A stretch of 64,000 bases of DNA, taken from the NCBI GenBank assembly GCA_021307315.1, contig JAJSPD010000061.1:124001-188000 (forward strand). Direction: 5' to 3'. The translations under genes were made by a program, and so were the position numbers. Under the pieces are notes generated by a model, which had not been told where the DNA came from, searched no databases, and saw only the letters and a list, made by a program, of their open reading frames with translations. This document shows positions 22,069 to 35,432 of this stretch, piece by piece. This stretch comes from Bisporella sp. PMI_857. Its lineage: Eukaryota > Ascomycota > Leotiomycetes > Helotiales > Helotiaceae. Every line of letters starts with the position of its first letter. Position 1 is the first letter of the stretch.

Positions 22069-24304
22069 TAGCAAGTAACTTGTTTCATAGTTACTGAAGG
22101 TGTTCGTGGCTACAGGGACGTCGCGTTATTCCGCGCTGCTACATCTATATATGCTTTATGTCTCGACATTCCCCTTCCTTCCTGCGACTACCACGCCACC
22201 CTTCTGCAGTACCCGGTCCGAAAATGAATCCAGATATATTCACGAGTAACTCTGTCCATTAGCAGGTTGCGAATATTTCAGTGATTCTTTTGTGTTCCAT
22301 TCTATTTGTGGAAAGGACACTGGTGTCTGATGAATAGAACTGAGTCGTGATGCCCCGCCCCCGGTGTAGCAGAATCCTTGCCAAAAGGAAGATGTGCAGC
22401 ATATCTTGATAAAACCCCGATAGCAGTAGCCAAGCGTCCCACTGCGTCCACTAAGATTATGCACTGCTTGCTGAGTGAGTCAGACTTCGCGCACAAACGT
22501 CTATGTAACCCCGCGAGCCTATCCGTCCCATTCTTGTCCAATCACCTCGCTTAAGTATTCGACACTTAGTCAATAACTTAGTTGCAGTAAAATCAAGTAC
22601 AATTATACAATTATAAAGCTAAATATGAAATAATTGGTCTTTTCCAGAAGCTAATTTAGTACTTTATAAGCTCTCTTTTGTTTTTAATGTAAATGTCATG
22701 CGCGGTTGCGTACGGCCTTAGGAGATATAATAATAAGTAGGGAATCAACTACTCTAGACGGAAGGAAGACCCTTGTCCCCCTCACGCCAAGCCAAGCCAA
22801 GTCAACACGTCACATGACCATGTCATGCAATGACCGCATTATGCAACACTAAAGTTGTTTCTTTCGGCTGCTTTAAAGTAGCAGCACGTAATTAAAGTAA
22901 GGAATTAAAAAAGAATGCACAGTAACAGTATACTTTAAAAAGAAAATTTGAGTGTAGTGGGTCACCCCGCAAAGACTTAAGCGAGCTGATTGGTGCAGTG
23001 CTGCCTCGGTCCAGCCACACGAATCTGGGATGACATAATGGGCGACGTATGCTTTACCATCCAGGAGGACATCTAGATTATTGACGACATGGATATTATT
23101 AAAGAAGCGCATTTTGAAATTTGGACACGGCGTACTTATACGACCCCACTGGTTCCCGCGCCAGAGTCGACTTGAGGAGTCTCTGAATTGCCTGCAGACA
23201 TTTGTTGAGACATGGATGGTAACGTCAAATGGCCCTAACCGCCATGCCATGCTACTAGAGGTGCATAAAGCTCTGCCCTCGGCGAGGCTAAGCTCGCCAC
23301 GTCTTGTAGGAACCATGGCATTGTGGTCGGCCAGGGGTAAATCCGTTATTACCAGGACGCGGAACTAGCACTGGCACCCGAGACCGTGATAAACATGCAT
23401 CCTACAGTAGTGGTGCTGCCACCGACATCATCGTGTCATAGACTGCATATACCATCTGCAATCCCTGCTCCGCTATCAGCACCGGGACCAGCCGGTTTGG
23501 TTGACCTTCAACCAACAGCCCAATTTGACTAACAACATCTGCACATTGGCGATGCTAAAGTTGGCCTGAATCAAGACTGCACGACGAACCTCGCGTCCTT
23601 GGCACCTGGTCTTGCAACTTCGGCTTTCTCCTGGCCGTCGGCCACGACTACGTCAACGATGTCGTGGCGCTGGACTCATTGGAGGAGCCACAGTCGACAC
23701 ACACTAAAGTGCAAACAAGATTCCAGTCGCGTTATTCTTTATCACAGCAGGTCTGCTAGGAGATAAGTTCCAGCACAGAGGCTCGACTCAACATGAACCT
23801 CAGTAATAGACCCTTTCAGCTCGGAGCATGGCTGAGCTACATTAGATATGACAATCACGGCACACCTATGGTTTATAATGAATTGCCTCATTTGTGGCTT
23901 TTGGCTCATAACTCGGATTATCAGACTCCGGCGTTCTAGTAAAACTGTAAACTCTGTCTCGAATGTACATGCTGCCCTTCCTATCCTAAAGGGGCAAGAA
24001 CCTGAGAAGCACAAATTACCTTCGTTCGCTCTTGCTGTGCCGTACCGTGGCCCGAGCCGAGAGTTCTCCCGACCTATTTACTTACCCCTAAGCGGGATTC
24101 CAATCAAAAATGTTTAACGACTTCCAGCGCCGAACCTTCTTGTTCTGAAATATGGAATATTTGGGATGAGAATCAGCTTCAATTGTATCTAATTAACCAT
24201 CCTTTCGCTAACCGTTCAATAACCCTTGACTGAAGACACGGATGGACATTCCCACCGGAATAAGCATATTCAGATATGGTCGCCAGCAACCCTCTATGCT
24301 CTTC
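22069..24304. other. Intergenic region (epoxide hydrolase promoter and monooxygenase 3' flank)
   Basis: 2.2 kb. The part next to 22069 must hold the epoxide hydrolase promoter. 22780-22850 has a gccaa tandem run and CACGT/CATGACC boxes. Open frames at 22873-23368 on both strands overlap and have no motif I recognise. A decayed gene in 23000-23720 cannot be excluded. Confidence 0.4.
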
Positions 24305-26296
24305 TTACTCGAGGATTGAACTTGCGCTGGACACCCTTCCCAGGCGGCTGTCGCAGGTTTCCTTGTGCACAGCCATATATTCGTCCACAACACCACGATA
24401 ACAATGAGGGCTATACGGCAGAAAGAAGTCAGAGAGCACACCGTTGTGCCTCTTGGTGCGGAGGTCCAAATCACGCATCAGGCGGTCCAGATACGGCACC
24501 CAGTCGAAAAGGGCATACGGATAACGCTCCCCGACGCTAGCGTAGCGCTTGCGCGTCCAGGCGTTCCACTCGGCGACCTCGCGCACCATATCCGGCTCGC
24601 TGGGGAGGGAGATGTCGCCTAGTAGGTAGGCCGCTGTCCACAGGGCCTGAATCTCGGCGATAGTTGGCGTTTGAGTTGTGTGAATCTGACCTAGGATAGC
24701 GATACTGTGATTGTCTGAACTGTCGGCTAGTGGCACTATGCGATTGTACAACCGCCACCTGCGCACCTTAACTGCTCTTTGGCGTGCAGCCGAACGTCTC
24801 CAGCCGTTAAAATCCTTGGGCCCAGCCGCTAGCAGCGGTAGCTTCTTGGCTATCAATTCGTCCGCCGCCTTGTCCTGGAGGATCCATGGGTCAGCGAGAG
24901 TTTCGCCCGGGACTGTTTCCTTGTGAAGTGTTTCGTTGATGTTTTCCAGAGTGGAATCCCCGTATTGCGGGATACCCAACTCCTCCTTCAGCTCTGGAGA
25001 GAAGAAGCTGAAGTGGTCGCCCCAACCGGTTGCATAGATGACGTAATCAGCATCGACGCGCTTTCCTGAGAGCAGCCTGACGCCCGTTGAGTCGGCTGTG
25101 TCGATGTTGTCCCGAACAATGGTAATGTTGCCTCCGCGGAGTGTGCTCCAGAAGTCCTCCATAGTGATGAGACCCAGTGAGCTGTCGCACCAGAAAGCAC
25201 TGCGATGGCTTGTATTAGAGAAAGGAAGAATAAGAGTGAGTTGGTAAGGTACCTGTTATCTTTGATCTCCGGCCTCAGGGCTTCCGTTTGCGTGGCCGTG
25301 GTACCGAAGCCAGCAGCTTTGTCGGCTAGGTTCGAGATGTACCCCCAGGCGGCTTTGGTGAGCCACCTGCCTAGCCAGGTGCGATGGAAAAAGGCCCCGA
25401 TGAGGGAGTTGGTTGTCATGATCGAGGGGCTTAGATTGCTCATCAGCCGGCTGGTGCTCATGGTGATGGTGTTTTTGCCTAACATCTTAGCCGGCATGAT
25501 GGGCATTGGCCCTGAGCCATCCTCCCGAATCACCCACGTCACCTTCTTGCCCAGTGAGCAGAGAAGATAGGCAGCATCGTAGGCTGACTTGGCTGCTCCC
25601 ACGAGCACGAAACTTTCTAGCTTCTTGGAGGCATCCGAGAAGCTCGGCACCGCCTTAGCTAAGTCTACCACGTGCTTCACAGGGATCGAGTCCTCCAGAA
25701 CGGTGAAGCCGGGTGTGTTGATTTGCGTTGTGACGCCGGTTGCGCATATCAGTTTGGCAGCCTCGACCCTACGGCCGTTGACTGTCAGGACCCAGCCGCA
25801 GCCGCGACTGCTCCGCTCAACGTTGGAGACCCAGCTATTAAATTGAATTAGGCGCTTCAAGTCGTTGTCCTCGGCAAATCTTTCCAGGTACCGGCAGATC
25901 ATATTGCCCGAAACTAGGTTGTTTTCCGGCTTTCCATCTTGGGGCATTGGCGTCGAGGGATAATTCTGCACAAGACATGTTAAATCATCAACGGAGTGGA
26001 AGTCCCTATAGAGACAAGACCTACAAAGTAGCCAAACTCGACTTGAGCTACTAAGTTTGGATAGATGCGATCTCTGCACCAGGTTCCGCCGACGCTGTCG
26101 TACTTGTCGAATATAGCGAGTGTCGTGTTTGGCGCCAATTTCAGAAGCGTTGATGCCGCTTTCAGGCCGTACCATCCTGTTAAGGCCATTCTGTCAGTCT
26201 TCTCGCTGCCCAGCAAGTAGAGGGCTTCTTCTACTTACCTGCACCGATAATAGCGACATCGATAAAGAGTGTCTCGTCGGCGGTGGCGTGAGGCAT
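24305..26296 (-). CDS. FAD-dependent monooxygenase (flavin monooxygenase-like)
   Basis: In-frame spliced model of four exons (26296-26239, 26176-26025, 25965-25253, 25199-24305), 1818 nt, 605 aa. Intron 1 lies within the dinucleotide motif and the join restores IIGAGWYGLKAA (GxGxxG at residues 18-23, FAD). Next come SVGGTWCRDRIYP (the GGTW element of class B flavin monooxygenases) and a second Rossmann motif VLVGAAKSAYDAAY for NADPH. ICATG and YVIYATGWG are the ATG-type motifs near each nucleotide site. The strict Baeyer-Villiger fingerprint FxGxxxHxxxW is not seen, so N-, S- or C-oxygenation or epoxidation is as likely as Baeyer-Villiger chemistry. It is divergent with the PKS across a 1-kb promoter, which argues for co-regulation. 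Confidence 0.88.
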
Positions 26297-27315
26297 GGTT
26301 ATTCTGTATTCAAAGGTGTTGATTGTTGATAGACAAGGACAAACTATGGGTGACTTTCTACGATGTTGGCGTATAGAGATACGATGTCTTGCATAATATA
26401 TATCTGGGATTTGATGTAACAGGTCCAAGAACAGGTCCCAGTCTTATCTTGTTTAAAAGCGCAGTCTAGTGTAATTGATAGATGGGTGTTACCCCAACCA
26501 CAATTCTTCGGGCTAATGCCGTTGCCATATGCCGGGGAATTTGATGCTCCTGTCTGTGATCAGGATCCGCGTTGACATCTTGTCTGACTACTGACCAGTG
26601 AAACTTTCCCAATGCGGCAGTAGTTGATCTCCATTATGATTTTCTGGTATAGAGATCTTCAATGTGATCGACAATCGGCATAGATTCGGTTGAGGACGCC
26701 GGAAGCCACAAATTAGGTGCTATATTCCAGTATAGATTTCCTTCCTAGGCAGGTAGGAGCCTAAACGGAGTAGATGTAAGGCGTCAGAGTCCACAACAAG
26801 ATAGACAGAATGACTTGTCCAATTGGTGGGTTTTTCTTGTATCTCCGAAAGTCGAGGTTGTATATCCCTATGTAGACTTACCTGCATGGCCCCCAGCAGA
26901 AACGTTCGCCTTAACCCAACGTCATTCTATCGGTGGTTGTACTAGCCAGCTGAGATGCAAGAATGCCCACATCCCCCATAAACGCAATCGAATGAAGACC
27001 GACGCTAGTGGCGGGGTAATGGGTCCTTCCAGTCAAGGTTTGAGGTGGGATGACATCCGCGGAGGCTCAGAGCCTCAATGTCAATATGAGCCATAGTGGG
27101 GGTATCGCATCATTGCGCCAAAGCTATCAGCATATATATATACATATATATATAAAGGATCAAGCCGCCTACGGCATTCCAGCGACGTAGATTTTCAAAG
27201 AAGGGACAGACAATTTCTAGACTTACTCTTTTTGAAAGAATAGTGAAGGCTCTTTCTATTTGCCGGTCTCGAAATAGTCGCTACACTTCCGATATATCAC
27301 TCCATTTGACCGAAG
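26297..27315. promoter_or_regulatory. Divergent promoter, monooxygenase / PKS
   Basis: 1019 bp without a gene. A TATAAA at 27151-27156 ends a long alternating TA tract (27131-27156), 160 bp before the PKS start. Just downstream lies the palindrome GCCG-N4-CGGC at 27164-27175, CCG/CGG triplets of the kind Zn2Cys6 dimers bind. Regulation by the cluster factor is inferred. Confidence 0.55.
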
Positions 27316-30300
27316 ATGCCCTTCGTCAACGAAGATGAGAGACAAGGCCCTGAGCCGATTGCCATTGTTGGCATGGGTATGGTTCAGTGCCCAAAACCGC
27401 AACTTTCGAGACTAACCGGGAAACAGCCTGCCGTCTACCCGGCTCGATAGATTCGGCATCTAAGTTCTGGCAGACGCTGCGTGAGAAGCGGTCAGTGAAA
27501 ACTCCTAAAGTGCCCAGCAGCCGCTTCAACATTGATGCTCATTTTCACCCGGACCTCTCTCGTCCTGGCTCCTACTCGGCCCTGGGCGGCTACTTTCTTG
27601 ACGGCAACCCAGTCGATTTCGACCCTACCTTTTTCAACATGACACCCGTTGAAGCACAGTGGCTGGATCCACAGCAGCGCAAGATGCTTGAGGTTTGCTA
27701 TGAAGTGCTTGAAAACGCCGGAGTGCGGCTGGACCAGGCGGCCGGGTCCAACACCGGCGTCTATGCTGCGACTTTTACCACCGATTACCAGCAGATGTCC
27801 ATTTTTGAGCGGGACTTCCGGCACAACTACGCAGCCACGGGTGTGGATCCGGGTATCATCAGCAATCGTATCAACAACGCATTTGATCTCAATGGTCCAA
27901 GTTGCATCATCAATACCGCCTGTTCTTCGGCGCTATACGGCATTCACAATGCTTGCCATGCACTGCGAGCGCGGGATTGCGATGCCGCCATTGCGGCTGG
28001 CAGCAACTTGATCATGATGGTGGTAAGAATAGTATCACGTACCGTGTAGATTTGTACAAAAATCGCTAAGTAAAACGGCGACTAGGATCAGCAGATGAAC
28101 ACGGCCAAGCTGGGCGTGCTGTCTCCAACCTCCGAGTAAGCCAGTCTTGAATTAAACGCTTGAGGAGACTCTAACGCGGTCTCGAACAGGTGCCATACGT
28201 TCGACGAGAGTGCAGACGGTTACGGGCGTGCCGAAGCCGTAGGAGCGCTGTATCTTAAACGGCTCTCGGATGCCGTTCGAGACAAAGATGTGATACGGTG
28301 AGCCTGATTTAGACATAGCCATAGATTGTGCATTCAACTCACGGATTCGGTAGGGGCGTAATACGCACATCTGCTGTTAATACGAATGGGAAGGTAGAGG
28401 GGATGGGAATTACGTTTCCCAACGCACTAGGACAAGAGCGCGTTCTCCGTCAGGCATATAAGAGGGCCAATCTAGATCCCAACCAGACGGCCTATCTGGA
28501 GTGTCATGGTACTGGCACTCCGACCGGCGATCCTATTGAGGTGAAAGCGGTGGCACGAGGCATGAACGACACGCGGAGTCGCGACAAGCCTTTGATTCTA
28601 GGGGCTGCTAAGTCCAATATAGGACATAGGTTCGTTTTGATGATTCCTTAACATTATTTGATCTATTATCAGTTTCTCGTTTGTGTAAATACTCATCGGG
28701 TTGAAAGACCGAAATATTGGCAATAGGTTATCAAGCTAATATCGTACACAGTGAAGCGGCATCGGGCATCTTCGCTACCATGAAAGCAGCTCTCATGACC
28801 GAAAATGCTGAGATTCCTGGCGTCTATGGCTTCAAAAAGCTGAACCCCAGTATCAAGGACAAGGAGTGGAACATCAAGATTGCTTCAGACTTGATGCCGT
28901 GGCCTGCGGGTTTTGACGTCCGCCGTGCAAGCGTTGTGAGTATAACGCAATCTTTGTCTACTCCAAATCAAACTAAAGTAAGGTAGTCATCTTTTGGTTA
29001 CGGAGGTACGAACGCGCATTTAGTTGTCGAAGCGGTCGAGAGCCTCTGCCCTTGGTACGAGCATGGCGAACCCAAGACAGCTGCCACGTACACATATGAC
29101 CATGCCAGCATTGACCGTCCATTCTTGGTCACTATGAGTGCACACGACCAGAATACACTGGCTCGTAACATCAAGGCGCACCAGGATATCGCTGGCGACT
29201 ATTACACCCCCGACCTAGCGTACACGCTCAATGAGAGGAGAACTCGGTTGGCTGGGGCGAGGGGCTATACTATTGCATGGCCGGGCCGGGAGGTGGAGGC
29301 TTTTAAACCCGGCAGCTTTACGTACGGTTCCAAGCTGTCGCAGCCAAAAGGTACCCAGATGGATGTTGGCTTCGTGCTGACAGGTCAGGGTTCGCAGTGG
29401 GCTTGCATGGGCTATGAAGCCATGCGGCGATTTCGTCTTTTCGGCGAGGTCGTGGACGCCCTCGATCGGGTGCTGCAGCGGGCTGTTGAACCAAGACACA
29501 GACCATCGTGGTCCTTACGGCAAGAACTCGAGGCGCCGACCGAGTCGAGTCGGCTGGGTCAACCCGATATCTCGCAACCGGCTTGTACAGCCATCCAGAT
29601 TGCCACCATCGACCTCTTTGCGTCGTGGGGCATCACACCTGCTGTCACTGTAGGTCATTCTTCAGGCGAGATAGCGGCGGCTTATGCAGCGGGACGTATT
29701 TCGGCTCCTGAGGCCATCCTAGCAGCCTACTTCCGTGGTCTGGCCGTGACACAAGCAGCCCCCGCGGGTACCATGCTCGCTGTCGGACTTGGAGCCAACA
29801 AAGTGCAAGACTACATCGACATTCTGCCACCCGACGTAGCTGAGCGTATCTCGGTTGCCTGCGAGAACTCGCCTGGCAGTACGACGCTGAGCGGCTCTCA
29901 TGACGACATCGCTGCTCTCAAAGAGATCATGGATGGCTTCGGTATATTTTCTCGCCAGCTCAAGACAGGGAAAGCATACCACTCTCCCCAAATGGACGCC
30001 GTAGCACCCTTATACGAGCAGCTCTACGCCAAAGCACACATGAGCCTCACTAAGCTTGACTTCTCCTGGCGACAATCCACAGCCAACATGGTGTCATCGG
30101 TCACAGGATACCAGGTAGAAGCGTCGCAGCTGTCCATTTCGTACTGGTGTGAGAACCTGCGCAGTCGGGTCCGTTTCGACGCCGCGTTGCAAACCCTAGG
30201 TCGCGATGTCGAGTTTGCCAACGTCAAGGTACTGATAGAGATTGGACCGCATTCTGCATTGCAAAGTCCCGTAAAGCAGATCATCGCCGAGAACAGCTTC

Positions 30301-33300
30301 GACTTGGGATACGTGGGCTCTCTTGTCCGTGGCCAGGACGATGCTGTGGCTCTGTTGAAAACGGCCGGGGAGCTTTACCTCCGAGGTTTCGAAGTCAAAT
30401 TTGATATGATCAACAGCCTGAACTCGAGCTCCAGGTCTCCTGTTGGCGTACCAGTCAAAGGCGTTAGTCGAAGTCAAGGGCGTTGCCTCGTGGATCTACC
30501 TCCTTACCAGTGGAATTATGACCGCCAACATTGGTACGAGCCCCGGGCCGTTGCCGATTTACGCACGTCCAAACACCCACGCCATGATGTCCTCGGCCGC
30601 CGCATCTTCGGTTTGTCCAACAATGCCCCGACGTGGAAGAACATGCTGCGCCAGCGCGACGTCGCCTGGTTCCCGCACCATACCTTGGGCACTGATGTAG
30701 TCTTTCCTGCGGCAGGCCACGTCTCGCTTGCAATCGAAGCGCTTTTACAGCAGCTGGACCTTGAGCCGGCCGAGGCGGGCAGTGTCAGACTAGCTAACAT
30801 TGACATCCAGAAAGCATTAATCGTGCCGGACTCCGACGAGGGAATCGAGGTGCATACACGATTGGAAAAGAAGCACAAGTCAGATGATTGGTACGCTTTT
30901 ACCGTCGAGTCGGTCGCTCAAGGCAGCGGTCTTTGGACCCTTCACAGCAAGGGCGAGATCCGGAGAGAGCAGACTCGGCAAATGCAGACTGGTGACTGCC
31001 CGTACAAGCCCATCCAGCTCCACCAACGAGTCGCCTCAAAGCGTTGGTACCGTTTCCTTGAGCGCGTCGGGTTTCGATACGGACCTAGCTTCCAGACCAT
31101 GACCCAGCAAGTCCGCGCAAACGGCAAAGACCGTTGGGCATCAGCTGAGATCAAGGTTCACACCAAGCAGACGGAGCTTGAGTCCCGCTACATGCTACAC
31201 CCATCCACCATTGACGGCTGTCTGCACGCTGTCATTGCCGCCGTGCATCGGGGCCAGCACAGAGAGATGCCGTGGGGGGTGGTGCCGCTCACAATCGAGG
31301 AAATGTCCGTTACCTTCCCGGATTCCGCGGCCGACTTGGACAATGACGGCTGCTGCTTCGCCTGGGTAGAGGATGATGCGAGTAGTAGTAGACACTTTCT
31401 TGGAAACGTGCAGTTGTTTGCCGGAGCCTCATCGAGCTGCTTGATGAACATTCGAAACTTAAGGATGGTCGCGTATGAGGCAGCTATTCCACCCACATCG
31501 ATCGAGTCCGCCCCGCGAGAGCCATATAGCACAGTAGCTTGGAAGCAATCTGATGCCGCTCAAGAGCACCTGAGAAACAGCGTGAACTCCGACAGCAGGA
31601 CAGACCAAGAAGTCGTCGTACTACTACAAAACAACGACATAGCATGTTCTACTTTCTCGAAGGCCCTAGGGAGCAACTCGTCTTCCATTTTAGCTTGCAC
31701 ACCAGACGAGTTGGGAGACTTTGATAGTATTGTCATTGACGACGCGGATGGGTCTGTCCTGGCCCGTGCAACTGAGGAGAGCTGGGTATCCCTCCAGAAG
31801 ATTATTCTACAGTCGGGCAAACCCATCGTCTGGGTAACCAGGGGAGCTAACCAAGGAGAATCGGCTAACAGTGGCCTCCCCCAGGGGTTTCTTCGTGCTA
31901 TACGTTCCGAGGCGCCTACTACGAGGGTCTCCCTTGTTGACGCGGACAAAGAGGCACCAGACAATGCAGTTGCGGCTCTAGTGCAATATCAATTAGCAGC
32001 ACTTCAGAGTGCTGGTGATAATGCTGATGCCCAGCAAGATGTTGAGTGCTGGTTAACCAGGGACTCGCGTGTTCTCGTTCCGCGCCTGGAGCCCAACGAA
32101 ACTCTAAATTCACTTGTTTACAGACAGGAGCAAGACTACAACATCGAAACCATCTCGGCCGACAAGTCCTATAAAGGTAAGCTTATCAATGACCAACTAG
32201 TCTGGGAAATTGTAACTACGACAAAGGACCTAGACCCACTTCAAGTCGAGGTCCAAGTCCAGCTCGCTGAGTTCACCAAAGGCGACCTTTCGGCTCGTAC
32301 AGAGGTGGGAGGTGCCCGTATTGTCATGGGCACTATCGTGCGCGCCGGCAGCAGCATGGACAGCGCAGCGCTGAATGGCCGTGAGGTAGTTGCCTATATG
32401 GACCGCAGACCTGGTAATTTCTTGGAGACGCGTATTGCCACATCGGCCTTCGCCGTCCTAGGCGATCACGCAGCTGATACTGCGGAGCTGGTCACTTGCC
32501 TACCGCAACTTGCCAAAGCCGTCGACGCGCTCGCCGCGAACAGCACAAAAGAGTTCAGTGGCCAGCATGTAATCATACTAGCAGCAGCAGCCTCTACTTC
32601 TTTCGAGGAAGCAGTGACGAAGTTGGGTGCCTATCTCGGCTTCCGGGTCTCGACGATCATCAACATGGGGAATCGTGGTGAGACGCGGCGACTCGTGTCA
32701 TCAGCGAACGTCGTCATCATCACGGGAACGCCTGAAGTCGAAATAGTGCAGGACGTTTGGCAAGCTATGCCGCCTCAGTCTACCTTTGTTTTCGGTAGCG
32801 ACACGCATGTTGAGAAGTACAGTCCACTAGACACGAGACCATTTGCGAGGGGTATTCGACTACGTACATGCGGCGGGAATCCAAAGGAGATTCTTGAAAC
32901 GAGTGTAGCGTTACTGGATAATTTTGGTAACCTTGGCCGGCCTATCACGGCTGTGGTTGATTTGGAAGAGCTGTCAGATTCTCTGGATTGTGTCAGGAGA
33001 GGCAAAGCCGAGATGCCTGACAGCAAAATCCTAAAGATTGTCTATGGGAAAAGTAAGGTTAAGGTGAGAATCCCTGTCCTACCTTAACATGATTACACAA
33101 ATTCAGTGACTGTAATTGAGTCGTTCTAACGTTTTTCCCTGCGGTTTCAGGTACACATACCTTCAATCCAACATGCACAGTTGGCTTCGGATGCTGCTTA
33201 CCTACTCGTTGGCTGCCTTGGCGGTCTCGGGCGCAGCCTTACCACTTGGATGTTGGAAAGGGGATGCAGGAACTTTGTCTTCCTGGCGCGATCCGGCGCG

Positions 33301-34362
33301 ACGAAACCTGAAGCCGTTGAAGTAGTCAGTCGCCTCACGGCGTCAGGCGCTAGCGTTCAGGTATTCAGCGTAGACGCGAGCGACGAGAAATCTGTAGTCG
33401 ACGTGGTGCAGCGCGTGTCGCGCAGGTTACCTATTCGAGGGGTTGTCCATGCTGCCATGGTGCTCCGAGATAGCCTATACGAGAACATGACTTTCTCCGC
33501 CTACCAGGCAGCACTACAGCCAAAGATGCAAGGTGCAATTGCCCTTGATAAGGCACTCGCTAACACGAGGCTCGACTTCTTTCTCATGACCAGTAGCATA
33601 TCGGCTGTGCTAGGTAACCCTGGACAAGCTAATTACTGTGCTGCTAATAGCTACCTCGACTTTTTGGCCTTGCGCCGTCGCCGAAAGGGCCTTGCTGCCT
33701 GTTCCATCGCCTTGCCTATGGTCGAAGACGTCGGTGTGGTGGCCGAGAATGCCGCCGTGGCCGAGGCCCTGGCACGCAAGATGCCTTTTGGCATCAACGA
33801 GAAAGAGATGCTCATTGCCTTCGAGGTGGCTATTCTCCACGGCCAGCCGTCCGATTCTCGAATTAATGGCCTCGGTGACGTCCAGTTAGTGCTGGGCCTT
33901 GAGCCTGAGGCTATGCTCCAGGCAATGGACAACGACCGCGTGGATCTTTCGGATGCGTTCTGGCATCGAGATGCGCGCATGTCTTCGGTGCGGACATCAC
34001 TTGAGGCCAAACAAAAAGAGATGGGGGCTACCGCTACCGGGCAGGGCTCTAATCGTTCTTTTGCCGCCACCTTGGATGGCCTGCCCGAGGACGAGATGCT
34101 CAAGGCGTTAGGTGTGCACATCGTGGAGCGCGCCGCCCGCATCCTCGGATTGGAACCGGATAAGTTTCAGCTTGATGGCATGTCCGTTGCAAACCATGGC
34201 GTTGACTCCATGATTGGGGTGGAGCTTCAGAGATGGTTGTTCACCGAGTTTGGCTTACAGGTCAGCGTCACGACCTTGTCAGATCCAAATACGACTTTCG
34301 TTGGTCTTGCCCGGACTGTTGCAGGACATCTTGGTCTGGTTGGGGATGAAGAATCTTGTTGA
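27316..34362 (+). CDS. Highly reducing iterative type I polyketide synthase (KS-AT-DH-ER*-KR-ACP)
   Basis: In-frame spliced model of eight exons: 27316-27376, 27427-28022, 28086-28135, 28190-28297, 28354-28629, 28752-28935, 28987-33063, 33151-34362. The sum is 6564 nt, 2187 aa. KS (about 10-430): TACSSA with Cys186, [12 protein letters not shown] with His323, KSNIGH with His363. AT (about 550-890): GHSSGE with Ser650. DH (about 950-1250): [10 protein letters not shown] with His990, though the usual fifth-position Gly is Thr994; partner Asp1168 in TIDGCLH. Residues 1260-1480 look like the structural pseudo-KR; no methyltransferase motif is seen. ER region (about 1480-1760) is degenerate: the position of GGVGQ reads [10 protein letters not shown] (about 1790-2010): GCLGGLG and Tyr1946 in [17 protein letters not shown] with Ser2137. 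No thioesterase or reductase. Expected product: an unmethylated, polyunsaturated reduced polyketide. Confidence 0.95.
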
Positions 34363-35432
34363 GATACGTGGATAATTTGTACATATTTTGATTATATGTG
34401 CCCGAACTGAAGCAGAGTGAAACAATTAGATATAATTCTGCTTTATGTTGAGTCCAAAAAAATACGAATTGAACTGATTGAACTCACTAGCGACGGCACC
34501 AACATTAGCACCAAGGCCAAATGTTTGTATGATAGCATCGAGAATTACCTCCAAACGTTTAGTGCCATGTATTTGAATTTGAAATGATATAACAAAAGTT
34601 GAAGACGTTGAAAAACTAAGCAAAGGAGCGATTTTAAGTGCGATTCGCTTAACCCGTTCGGACTCATTAACAGGCACTGTAATACGCTAGTAGTAAACGA
34701 TGAGCTTAGAAAGATGACATCCGAGATCACCCGATGAAACTATTTGAATGATGTCATTTGCTTGATAATTGAGTATCTAGCTCTTCGCTCGGCATTCGGC
34801 TGCAGCAAATCTTAACACGAGGCTTTATCTGAAAGGATTGAGTAAGGTGGAACATTTGTCATATTCTACGAATCCTTTTAACTGTCTAGCCGCACTACGT
34901 ATGAAATGGATCTTCAAGAGAACCGCCATAAGATTGCTATCCAGCTTCCTTGCAGAGGGGAAATTTAGAACGTGGAAGTGCACCGCTACTCGGCGAGGAG
35001 CTAAGAATTGGATGAAGTATTAGTATATTTAAATCGAGCAAATCATCTTTGGAGACCATTTGAATGAATACACCACTACGTTCGAATATGAATCGAAGAC
35101 AGAACTACGTTTAGACTAAAATTTCTAGTAGGCTCCGTATCTGCTGACGTGGTAGTGTATTTGTTGGCGGTTACAGTGAAATTTGAACTAGCAGGCCGGA
35201 GCAAGCCTGGAAGGCGCGACTACCGATCGCATAATCTCCCAAACTCTCATGATTTTACACGTGGTTTGTGCTGGTTTCCCTCCTTGGAGCAATTTATATA
35301 GCATTCTATTGACCAAAATCTCAGTTGGTCATATGGCGAGTGAAACGATGCGTTTCCTGAGGCTTTGCCCCTCTCGCAGCCAGGTGCGCTCCTTCAACTT
35401 CTTGATTCTTAGTTTCTCGCCTTCTCGCCTTC
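34363..35432. other. Convergent intergenic spacer
   Basis: 1.07 kb between the 3' ends of the PKS and the distal transporter. AT-rich, no gene or repeat recognised. Confidence 0.5.

Noticed and set aside
22873..23720. Possible decayed gene between epoxide hydrolase and monooxygenase
   Set aside because: Fragments on the minus strand look protein-like but no family landmark is long enough to name.
24226..25846. Plus-strand frames opposite the monooxygenase
   Set aside because: Shadows of the antisense coding sequence with no motifs.
33116..33325. Small frame at the start of PKS exon 8
   Set aside because: Out-of-frame shadow; the spliced PKS frame covers the same bases with clear KR motifs.
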